Shown in pieces: positions 1 through 6,460 of a DNA stretch of 32,821 nucleotides. The DNA is from Clostridiales bacterium (GTDB lineage Bacteria; Bacillota; Clostridia; Christensenellales; Borkfalkiaceae). The stretch is taken from NCBI GenBank assembly GCA_015055725.1, contig SVHO01000015.1, positions 1-32,821 on the forward strand, given 5' to 3'. The notes beneath the pieces are model-generated. The model was not told the origin of the DNA. It was given only the letters and a program-made list of their open reading frames with translations, and ran no database searches. The translations under genes were made by a program, and so were the position numbers. Numbering within the stretch: the first letter of the stretch is position 1; every line of letters begins with the position of its first letter.

Positions 1-74
1 GGATTCGAACCTCCGATAGGTTGCCCTATACACGCTTTCCAAGCGTGCACATTAGACCACTCTGACACCTCTCC
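1..74 (-). tRNA. tRNA-Ser (anticodon GGA), 3' end cut by window edge
   Basis: Read on the minus strand, position 74 starts the acceptor GGAGAGG, followed by a D-arm, an anticodon arm with the loop UUGGAAA (anticodon GGA, serine), a long class II variable arm (stem around a GGGCAACC segment) and the T-arm GGUUCGAAUCC. The long variable arm together with GGA identifies tRNA-Ser. The 3' half of the acceptor stem lies before base 1, so the gene is partial here. Confidence 0.95.
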
Positions 75-93
75 ATGCCTTAATCCGCAAATA

Positions 94-122
94 ATTTTAA
101 TATATTTTTAAAATAATTGCAA
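94..122 (-). promoter_or_regulatory. Promoter of tRNA-Ser
   Basis: On the minus strand there is a TTGCAA -35 (117-122), a 17-base spacer and a TAAAAT -10 (94-99). This places the transcription start about 12 bases before the mature tRNA 5' end at 74. It is a sequence match only. Confidence 0.5.
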
Positions 123-176
123 CTTAATTGCATATACTAATTTGAAAAATATTTTTAAAAAATTTTTTAAAAAAGT

Positions 177-206
177 ATTCACAAAATTGTGAATGTGTGT
201 TATTAT
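177..206 (+). promoter_or_regulatory. Promoter with overlapping inverted repeat, upstream of small membrane protein
   Basis: A TTCACA -35 (178-183), 17-base spacer and TATTAT -10 (201-206) precede the small gene at 238. A perfect inverted repeat, ATTCACAA-AA-TTGTGAAT (177-194), covers the -35 element, so a dimeric regulator could bind there. The half-site order is the opposite of a Rex site, and I cannot name the regulator. Confidence 0.4.
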
Positions 207-237
207 AAACGTAATAAATTTTTGGGAGGGTTTCAAA

Positions 238-462
238 ATGACTTGGTTTAATAAACAAAGCCGTTTGGTGCAAATTCTTTTACTTCTTATCCCAGGCGTT
301 AACTGGATAACTGAAATCGTGGTTAGATGGTCCACGTGGCTAAAAAAAGGCGGATTGCTTAGATTGATTGTTTGTATTGTTGTGACAATTCCTAGTGGTA
401 TCGTTTTCGGTTGGCTTGACCTCGTTTGGGTGTTATTATTTAAGAAGTTGTTCTTACAATAA
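238..462 (+). CDS. Small hydrophobic membrane protein, 74 aa
   Basis: I do not recognise a named family. The start chosen is the ATG at 238, preceded by a good GGGAGGG ribosome binding site; an in-frame upstream ATG at 193 lies within the promoter -10 region and is unlikely. The product has two hydrophobic stretches (about residues 10-30 and 42-70) separated by a positively charged segment (WLKKGG), which suggests two membrane-spanning helices with a short basic loop. It stands alone, between its own promoter and a strong terminator, so it is a single-gene transcript. A possible operator inverted repeat overlaps its -35 box. Function is unknown. Confidence 0.7.
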   Translation: MTWFNKQSRLVQILLLLIPGVNWITEIVVRWSTWLKKGGLLRLIVCIVVTIPSGIVFGWLDLVWVLLFKKLFLQ

Positions 463-476
463 GATAAAAACAATAT

Positions 477-514
477 ATATAGCCTTGGATTTTAGTTCAA
501 GGCTATATTTTTTT
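477..514 (+). terminator. Rho-independent terminator of the small membrane protein gene
   Basis: An 11-bp stem (ATATAGCCTTG, 477-487, with CAAGGCTATAT, 498-508) with a 10-base loop is followed by a run of T to 514. It starts 15 bases after the stop codon. Confidence 0.85.
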
Positions 515-520
515 GCCTAA

Positions 521-567
521 ACACAACATATTGTGGTTTTTTTAAAAAATAAAACAAAATATTGTGA
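521..567 (+). promoter_or_regulatory. Tandem NrdR-type boxes upstream of nrdD
   Basis: Two similar partially palindromic 16-mers, ACACAACATATTGTGG (521-536) and AAACAAAATATTGTGA (552-567), share ATATTGTG at 528-535 and 559-566. The offset is 31 bp, three helical turns. They resemble the NrdR consensus (about ACACWATATATWGTGT), and NrdR boxes normally occur as pairs with this spacing upstream of reductase genes. They end 8 bases before the -35 of the nrdD promoter. Confidence 0.7.
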
Positions 568-574
568 TAAATGA

Positions 575-604
575 TTGACAAAGGGGAATATACTGTGTTA
601 TATT
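575..604 (+). promoter_or_regulatory. Promoter of nrdD-trxB
   Basis: A TTGACA -35 (575-580) is followed by an 18-base spacer and a TATATT -10 (599-604). It lies directly downstream of the paired NrdR-type boxes and upstream of a GGAGGG ribosome binding site before the nrdD start at 649. Confidence 0.65.
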
Positions 605-648
605 AGATACGCTCACTTTTAAGGGAATATTATTACGGAGGGATAAAA

Positions 649-3018
649 ATGTATCAAGTAAGAAAAAGAGACGGAAAATTAGTTGAATTTGATTTATCAA
701 AAATCACAACTGCGTTGACCAAGGCGTTTAACGCAAAACAAATTGATTACACTGCAGACATTTTGAACACGTTGGCATTGCGTGTTTCTGCAGATTTTTC
801 AAAGAAGATTAAAGATGGGGTTATCAACGTTGAAGATATCCAAGACAGTGCCGAAGTTGTTTTAATACAATCGGGATACGTTGACGTTGCAAAAAGTTAT
901 ATACTTTACCGCAAGCAAAGGGAAAAAGTACGTAATATCAAGTCTACTATCGTTGACTATAAAAAAGTTGTTGACGATTATTTAAAGGTTGCAGACTGGC
1001 GTGTTAAGGAAAACTCAACCGTCACTTATTCTGTTGGTGGACTTATTTTATCTAACAGCGGTGCAGTGACTGCTAACTATTGGCTTAGCGAAGTTTATGA
1101 TGATGAAATTGGCGACGCACATAGAAACGCTGATATTCATATTCACGACCTTTCTATGCTTACCGGTTATTGTGCAGGTTGGTCACTCCGTCAACTTATA
1201 AAAGAAGGACTCGGTGGCGTTCCCGGAAAAATCACCTCTTCACCGGCAGGTCACTTGTCAACGCTTTGCAACCAAATGGTTAATTTCCTTGGCATTATGC
1301 AAAACGAATGGGCAGGTGCGCAAGCGTTCTCATCATTCGATACTTACCTCGCTCCGTTCGTTAAGGTTGATAACCTTACTTATAAAGAAGTTAAACAATG
1401 TATTCAATCGTTTATTTACGGTGTAAACACTCCAAGTAGATGGGGTACGCAATCTCCGTTCACCAACATTACTCTTGACTGGGTAGTTCCCAACGACCTT
1501 GCTGAAATGAACGCTATCGTTGGAGGAAAGGAAATGGACTTTAAGTATAAAGATTGCGTTAAAGAAATGGAAATGGTTAACAAAGCCTTTATTGAAGTTA
1601 TGATTGAAGGCGATGCTAACGGCAGGGGATTCCAATATCCTATTCCAACCTATTCAATCACGCGTGATTTCGACTGGTCTGAAACTGAAAACAACAAACT
1701 TTTGTTTGAAATGACTGCTAAATACGGTACGCCTTACTTCTCAAACTATATCAACAGCGATATGGAACCGAGTGACGTTCGTTCAATGTGCTGTCGTTTA
1801 CGTTTAGACCTTCGTGAACTCCGCAAAAAGTCAGGTGGTTTCTTCGGTAGTGGTGAAAGCACGGGTTCAATCGGCGTTGTCACCATCAATATGCCTAGAA
1901 TTGCATACCTTTCTAACACGGAAGAAGAATTCTACGAAAGATTAAAGAAGATGATGGATATATCTGCACGTTCACTCAAAGTTAAGAGAGACACCGTGAC
2001 TAAACTTTTAGAAGCAGGTCTTTATCCATACACTAAGAGATATTTGGGAACGTTTAGCAACCACTTCTCAACAATCGGTTTGGTTGGTATGAACGAAGCG
2101 TGCTTAAACGCAAAATGGATTAAGAAAGATTTAACTGATGCTGACGCGCAAAACTTCACCAAAGACGTGCTCAACTTTATGAGAAATAAACTTTCTGACT
2201 ATCAAGAAATGTACGGCGACCTTTACAACTTAGAAGCAACGCCTGCGGAATCAACGTCTTTCCGTCTTGCTAAACACGATAGAAAGCGTTATCCCGATAT
2301 CATCACTGCATCAGATAACGATAATACTCCGTATTACACCAACAGTTCACACTTACCCGTTGGTTATACTGACGATATCTTCTCTGCTCTTGATATTCAA
2401 GACGAATTACAAACGCTTTATACGTCTGGAACGGTATTCCACGCTTTCTTAGGTCAAAAACTTCCCGATTGGAAGTCTGCTGCTAATTTGGTTAGAAAGA
2501 TTGCTGAAAATTACAGATTGCCATACTACACTATGTCTCCAACGTATTCAGTATGTGCAGACCACGGATATATTTCTGGCGAAGTTTACGAATGCCCAAC
2601 TTGTGGAAAGACGACTGAAGTTTATAGCCGTATAACCGGTTATTATCGTCCTATCCAAAACTGGAACGACGGTAAGAGAAAAGAATTTGAAGATAGAAAA
2701 GAATATAACATTGACACTTCTAAATTCACCGCAAAGGCAGTTGACGCTTGTGAATGCAAGAAAGAAGAAGGCGAAAAAGTTGAACTTAACGGACCTGTAC
2801 TTTTCACGAGAAACGGTTGCCCTAACTGCAAAACGAGCAAAATGATGCTTGATAAAGCGGGCGTTATTTATTCAGTTATCAATGCAGAAGAACAAAAAGA
2901 TTTAACGCTTAAAATGGGCGTTAAAAAAGCACCAACCTTGTTAGTTCCTAACGGAAACGGGTATGACGTTTACGATAACGCAAGCGAAATTAGAAAATAT
3001 ATTGAGAGTAAAAACTAA
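649..3018 (+). CDS. nrdD: Anaerobic (class III) ribonucleoside-triphosphate reductase with fused C-terminal glutaredoxin-like domain
   Basis: This glycyl-radical enzyme reduces ribonucleoside triphosphates to deoxy forms without oxygen. Residues 1-90 form an ATP-cone allosteric domain. The catalytic barrel carries the active-site cysteine region YCAGW (Cys175) and SMCCR (Cys381/382). A zinc-type C-terminal segment (Cys636, Cys649, Cys652) precedes the radical loop RITGYY, with Gly664 as the predicted radical site. After an acidic/basic linker (about 700-712) a further 75 residues form a glutaredoxin/NrdH-like domain with a CPNC redox motif (724-727) and a cis-Pro-like APT segment (761-763). 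Ordinary NrdD ends soon after the radical loop, so this is a real fusion. The next gene overlaps by one base and encodes a disulfide-reductase-like flavoprotein, which suggests a formate-independent enzyme reduced through its own redoxin domain. The activase gene lies nearby on the minus strand. Confidence 0.95.
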   Translation: MYQVRKRDGKLVEFDLSKITTALTKAFNAKQIDYTADILNTLALRVSADFSKKIKDGVINVEDIQDSAEVVLIQSGYVDVAKSYILYRKQREKVRNIKSTIVDYKKVVDDYLKVADWRVKENSTVTYSVGGLILSNSGAVTANYWLSEVYDDEIGDAHRNADIHIHDLSMLTGYCAGWSLRQLIKEGLGGVPGKITSSPAGHLSTLCNQMVNFLGIMQNEWAGAQAFSSFDTYLAPFVKVDNLTYKEVKQCIQSFIYGVNTPSRWGTQSPFTNITLDWVVPNDLAEMNAIVGGKEMDFKYKDCVKEMEMVNKAFIEVMIEGDANGRGFQYPIPTYSITRDFDWSETENNKLLFEMTAKYGTPYFSNYINSDMEPSDVRSMCCRLRLDLRELRKKSGGFFGSGESTGSIGVVTINMPRIAYLSNTEEEFYERLKKMMDISARSLKVKRDTVTKLLEAGLYPYTKRYLGTFSNHFSTIGLVGMNEACLNAKWIKKDLTDADAQNFTKDVLNFMRNKLSDYQEMYGDLYNLEATPAESTSFRLAKHDRKRYPDIITASDNDNTPYYTNSSHLPVGYTDDIFSALDIQDELQTLYTSGTVFHAFLGQKLPDWKSAANLVRKIAENYRLPYYTMSPTYSVCADHGYISGEVYECPTCGKTTEVYSRITGYYRPIQNWNDGKRKEFEDRKEYNIDTSKFTAKAVDACECKKEEGEKVELNGPVLFTRNGCPNCKTSKMMLDKAGVIYSVINAEEQKDLTLKMGVKKAPTLLVPNGNGYDVYDNASEIRKYIESKN

Positions 3019-3935
3019 TGTATGACGTTATAGTTATAGGCGCAGGCGCGGCAGGCATGACCTCCGCGCTATACGCTTTAAGAAATAATAAAACCGTGCT
3101 CGTTTTAGAAAGCGAAAGTTTAGGCGGGCAAATAGCAACTTCTCCAAGACTTGAAAATTACCCTTCTATTAAAGAAATTAGCGGTGAACAATTTGCCGAT
3201 AATCTTTTTGACCAAATCACTTCTCACGGGGCAGAAGTTGAAATTGAAAAAGTGGTTGGCATTGAAAAACTTGGCGAAGGAAATTTTAAGGTTAAAACCG
3301 AATATAACGAATATTCTTCAAAAAGCGTTATAATTGCTTCTGGGGTTAAGCACAAACATTTGCGCACCAAATCGGATAGGGAAGACTTGGTTGGAAAGGG
3401 CGTTTATTATTGTGCGCTTTGTGACGGGCCTTTTTATAAAGGGCAAGAAGTTGCCGTTATCGGTGACGCTAACACCGCTCTTCAATATTCGCTTTTGCTT
3501 TCAAGTTATTGCAAAAAAGTTTATATCTACACTCTTTTTGATAAATTCTTTGGCGATAAGGCGCACGTTAAGGCGTTGTTATCCAAAGATAATATAGAGT
3601 GGAGACCTAACACTAGCGTGACCGATTTTATCGGTGAAGAAGAACTTAAAGCAATAGAATATAAAGATGCAGACGGAAATATTAAAACGCACGAAATCCC
3701 AGCAGTTTTCGTTGCGATAGGTCAAGTGCCTGATAATAAAGCGTTTGAAAATTTGGTGGACATTGATAAGATGGGATACATAATTTCAGACGAAACGTGC
3801 AAAACCAAAACGGAAGGTCTTTTCGTTGCGGGCGATTGCAGAACAAAAGCCGTAAGGCAAGTTTCAACGGCAATTGGTGACGGCGCAGTTGCATCAACCA
3901 ACGCAAGTTTATATATTGAAGGTCTTGACGCTTAA
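3018..3935 (+). CDS. Thioredoxin-reductase-like flavoprotein, possibly ferredoxin-dependent
   Basis: This 305-residue two-domain FAD protein has the N-terminal dinucleotide motif GAGAAG (8-13), a redox-active CALC (Cys132, Cys135) and the C-terminal FAD motif around AGDCR (271-275), as in TrxB. Length and order match low-molecular-weight thioredoxin reductases. The second nucleotide-binding region is atypical: it reads IGDANTALQYS (148-158) and lacks the GGGNSA-type loop and the HRRxxxR motif that binds NADPH phosphate in TrxB. Loss of these motifs is the hallmark described for clostridial ferredoxin-linked flavin thioredoxin reductases (FFTR). The ATG overlaps the nrdD stop codon by one base, so translation is coupled. 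Its probable job is to re-reduce the redoxin domain of NrdD. An NADPH-dependent reductase remains possible. Confidence 0.85.
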   Translation: MYDVIVIGAGAAGMTSALYALRNNKTVLVLESESLGGQIATSPRLENYPSIKEISGEQFADNLFDQITSHGAEVEIEKVVGIEKLGEGNFKVKTEYNEYSSKSVIIASGVKHKHLRTKSDREDLVGKGVYYCALCDGPFYKGQEVAVIGDANTALQYSLLLSSYCKKVYIYTLFDKFFGDKAHVKALLSKDNIEWRPNTSVTDFIGEEELKAIEYKDADGNIKTHEIPAVFVAIGQVPDNKAFENLVDIDKMGYIISDETCKTKTEGLFVAGDCRTKAVRQVSTAIGDGAVASTNASLYIEGLDA

Positions 3936-3977
3936 ATGAAGCACTAAGAAACCTATTGATATTTTACAAAAGATAAA

Positions 3978-4053
3978 CCCCCTTTTTTAATACGAAAAAG
4001 GGGGATAAGTTTTAAATAAAAAAGCGGACGAAAATAATTTTTCGTCCGCTTTT
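3978..4053. terminator. Two hairpins between convergent transcripts (bidirectional termination)
   Basis: The first hairpin pairs CCCCCTTTTT (from 3978) with AAAAAGGGGG (3995-4004). The second pairs AAAGCGGACGAAAA (4021-4034) with TTTTCGTCCGCTTT (ending about 4052). The second has T-rich tails on both strands, so it can end trxB transcripts from the left and the minus-strand permease transcript from the right. Confidence 0.8.
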
Positions 4054-4076
4054 GATGTGTTAAGTTTTTATGCGTT

Positions 4077-5066
4077 TTATACGGGTGAGAATATGCCGAG
4101 AAGAATTATACCTGCAAAAGTTAAACCGATTGCAACGTAATGTTTCCAAGAAAGTTTTTCTTTCAAGAAAATTCTGCTCCATACAACCGATACTACGCAG
4201 TATGCCGAGATGATGGGCATACCAACTTCATAATCGGCAAACATAACCGCCATATAGAAAACTTGACCTACCGTTTCACAAAGACCACCTAAATATAAAG
4301 AGTTGTTTGGTTTTGCAAAAAGTTTGTCTTTCTTAACGAATTTAATCCATATGAAAGCGAAAACTGCAACTAACAAGAAAGTGAGTTCAAAGGCTGAATT
4401 TGCAGCGTAATCGCTTGCAGCGTCGCCCAAAATATGGAAGTAAACTTCGTCACCAACCGTCCCAAGTGCGTCTATAATAAGGTATGCTATTGGAAGCAAT
4501 AACGCCAAGAAACTTTTGGTGTATTTACGGTTAGATGCTTGACGGCGCAATTCTTTAAGTTCTTGGTTTTCTTTATTATCCACGATACCTAAACCGATAA
4601 TACCTAAAGTAATAGATATAACGCCGATTATAGAAAACGCGTCAAGTGTGATAGCGTCTGCCCCGATAAGTGGGAACAAAATTGCGCAGATAAGTAATGC
4701 CAAAGAGCCAGAGCAGTTGCAAATGGGTGAAGATATAGAAAGTTCAATATATCTTAAACCTATGTAGCCGATAACCATTGCCAAAATGTAAAGCCCAGCA
4801 ACGGGGAGATAGTAAATAAAGTCTATAAACTTAAAGTCGGTGTAAAAAAGACTTGCAACGAATTTAGGCACGGCGTCAGGGCCACCGTTTGCATCAATAA
4901 CGGCACCACCGATTAAAGTAATAAGAAAATGAACTCCCATTATAAGCCCAACGGCAAAAGACACTTTCCAATGGCTGTTAGGGTCTTTTTCATTAGTGCC
5001 CATTTTTGAGAATAGGTCAGACCCACTCCAACAAAGAAGCGCAACAAGCGCAAATGCAAAATACAT
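4077..5066 (-). CDS. EamA/DMT-superfamily permease, 329 aa
   Basis: About ten hydrophobic helices are visible, starting MYFAFALVALLCWSGSDLF, in the two-fold repeated arrangement of drug/metabolite transporters. The halves are joined by a charged cytosolic loop (about residues 164-184). The C-terminal half ends with the typical pattern of an SRIFLKEKLSW segment followed by a last helix (AIGLTFAGIILLG). Substrate cannot be read from sequence. A good AAGGAG ribosome binding site precedes the ATG at 5066. It follows nrdG by 34 bases on the same strand and is probably co-transcribed from the nrdG promoter. A functional link to nucleotide reduction is not obvious. Confidence 0.8.
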   Translation of the reverse strand: MYFAFALVALLCWSGSDLFSKMGTNEKDPNSHWKVSFAVGLIMGVHFLITLIGGAVIDANGGPDAVPKFVASLFYTDFKFIDFIYYLPVAGLYILAMVIGYIGLRYIELSISSPICNCSGSLALLICAILFPLIGADAITLDAFSIIGVISITLGIIGLGIVDNKENQELKELRRQASNRKYTKSFLALLLPIAYLIIDALGTVGDEVYFHILGDAASDYAANSAFELTFLLVAVFAFIWIKFVKKDKLFAKPNNSLYLGGLCETVGQVFYMAVMFADYEVGMPIISAYCVVSVVWSRIFLKEKLSWKHYVAIGLTFAGIILLGIFSPV

Positions 5067-5100
5067 ATTAAATTTTAAAACTCCTTAAATGAAAATTTAG

Positions 5101-5799
5101 TTAAATATCATATCCACGAAGATAGGTGTTATTGATATTTTTCTTTAAAATATCCAAAAACTCTAAAACTAAATTTTCATCCACGGCGGAAAGATGTGAC
5201 TGGATACAACTCTCGCTGTCTTTGAACTTCTGTAAAAAATATTTGTTTGCTCCTTTTATCCATTCTCCAATATTGGCGATAGTTTCTTTAGTGTGATGCT
5301 CTTTAATAAGAGTGGTGCGGAATTCATAAGCCGTTTTACCACTTAAAAAATAGTCAACGCTTTTTTCAACGTTTGAAAGGTCGTATTCATCAAATCCGAT
5401 AACTTTTGCATAACCTTTTTTATCGCTTTTGATATCCATGGCAAAGTAATCGCAAAGTTCGTTATCAACGAGCGATTTAATCATTTGGGGGTTAGTTCCG
5501 TTAGTGTCAAGTTTAATTTTATAGCCTAAGTTTTTAACTTTTTCACAAAATGCGGGCAAATCTTTATTAAGGGTTGGCTCGCCACCAGAAATGCAAAGCC
5601 CGTCAAGAATACCTTGCCTTTTTTTAAGGTAATCTAAAATATATTGCTCGTTAATTTCGGGAAGAGTGTTTGCGTGCAAAACGAGTGGGGAATTGTGGCA
5701 AAAACCACACTTAAAATTGCATCCCGCCGTGAAAATGGTTGCGCAAACGAACCCATCAAAGTCGACAAGCGACATTTTTTCTAACCCCGAAATTTTCAT
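5101..5799 (-). CDS. nrdG: Anaerobic ribonucleotide reductase activating protein (radical SAM, NrdG2 type)
   Basis: This protein makes the glycyl radical on NrdD using S-adenosylmethionine and a [4Fe-4S] cluster. The cluster motif CNFKCGFCHN (CxxxCxxC, about residues 27-36) is present, followed by the SAM-binding SGGEPT (about 71-76). The N-terminus (GLEKMSLVDFDG...ATIFTAGCNF) is characteristic of the longer NrdG2 subfamily, and 232 residues fits it better than the about 155-residue E. coli type. AAGGAG precedes the ATG at 5799. It is convergent to nrdD rather than in the same operon, with its own promoter at 5823-5852, and I see no NrdR boxes there, so the two partners may be controlled separately. 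Confidence 0.9.
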   Translation of the reverse strand: MKISGLEKMSLVDFDGFVCATIFTAGCNFKCGFCHNSPLVLHANTLPEINEQYILDYLKKRQGILDGLCISGGEPTLNKDLPAFCEKVKNLGYKIKLDTNGTNPQMIKSLVDNELCDYFAMDIKSDKKGYAKVIGFDEYDLSNVEKSVDYFLSGKTAYEFRTTLIKEHHTKETIANIGEWIKGANKYFLQKFKDSESCIQSHLSAVDENLVLEFLDILKKNINNTYLRGYDI

Positions 5800-5822
5800 A
5801 AAAACTCCTTTTTTATATTTGT

Positions 5823-5852
5823 ATTATACCTTTTTTAATATACGCTTGTCAA
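5823..5852 (-). promoter_or_regulatory. Promoter of nrdG and the permease
   Basis: On the minus strand there is a consensus TTGACA -35 (5847-5852), an 18-base spacer and a perfect TATAAT -10 (5823-5828), followed by an AAGGAG ribosome binding site before the start at 5799. Confidence 0.75.
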
Positions 5853-5901
5853 TTAAATGAAATTATGTTATCATTATTAAAACACTATTAAAGGAGAATA
5901 A

Positions 5902-6348
5902 ATGAAAGCGGTCATACAGCGCGTTTTAGACGCGAATTTGAAAGTCGACGGCAAACTTATATCGGAAATTGGGTTTGGATACGTGATATTTTTAGGCGTT
6001 GAAAAGGGGGATATGCAAGAACAGGCAGATTATATGATTAAAAAAATTCCTTCTCTGCGCATTTGTGAAGATGAAAACGGTAAAATCAATAAATCTATTT
6101 TAGACGTTAAGGGCGAAATTCTTCTCGTTTCACAGTTTACTTTGTGTGCAAACGCTTCGCACGGTAATCGCCCCGATTTTTTATCGGCAGAAGTTCCAGA
6201 TAAAGCAAACGAAACGTATCTTTACGTTGCCGAGGGGATTAAAAAACAAGGCGTTCCCGTAAAACTTGGCGTGTTCGGTGCGGATATGAAAATTTGCCAA
6301 ACTAACGACGGGCCGTTTACGATTATTTTAGAGAAAAAGCCTGAATAA
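5902..6348 (+). CDS. dtd: D-aminoacyl-tRNA deacylase
   Basis: Dtd hydrolyses D-amino acids mischarged onto tRNA, a translation quality-control step in the cytosol. The sequence begins MKAVIQRV, has the catalytic-pocket motif SQFTLC (about residues 79-84) and the C-terminal NDGPFT motif (about 135-140) containing the Gly-cisPro that enforces chirality. At 148 residues it is the normal length. AAGGAGA precedes the ATG. It is divergent from nrdG and separated from the downstream ceramidase-like gene by a fresh promoter. Confidence 0.95.
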   Translation: MKAVIQRVLDANLKVDGKLISEIGFGYVIFLGVEKGDMQEQADYMIKKIPSLRICEDENGKINKSILDVKGEILLVSQFTLCANASHGNRPDFLSAEVPDKANETYLYVAEGIKKQGVPVKLGVFGADMKICQTNDGPFTIILEKKPE

Positions 6349-6373
6349 TTTATATATAAATTTATTAAATCTA

Positions 6374-6402
6374 TTGACATTATTTTTTAGTTGTATTAAA
6401 CT
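6374..6402 (+). promoter_or_regulatory. Promoter of ceramidase-like copy 1
   Basis: A TTGACA -35 (6374-6379) is followed, 16-17 bases on, by a weak -10 (TTAAAC/TAAACT, 6396-6402). The same arrangement is kept in front of copy 2, and conservation of the -35 and spacer supports it. Confidence 0.55.
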
Positions 6403-6420
6403 AATATTTAGTAAATAAAC

Positions 6421-6455
6421 TTATCGTTTTTTTGATTAACGATAGATAAAGGAGA
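6421..6455 (+). promoter_or_regulatory. Leader hairpin of ceramidase-like copy 1
   Basis: TATCGTT (6422-6428) can pair with AACGATA (6439-6445) across a T-rich loop just before the AAGGAG ribosome binding site. Copy 2 has the same structure with one pair changed from G-C to G-U. Its function is unknown; it could affect mRNA stability or translation. Confidence 0.35.
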
Positions 6456-6460
6456 TAAAA

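Noticed and set aside
177-194. Inverted repeat read as a Rex (NADH-sensing) operator
   Set aside because: Rex sites have TTGTGAA first and TTCACAA second; here the half-sites are in the opposite order.
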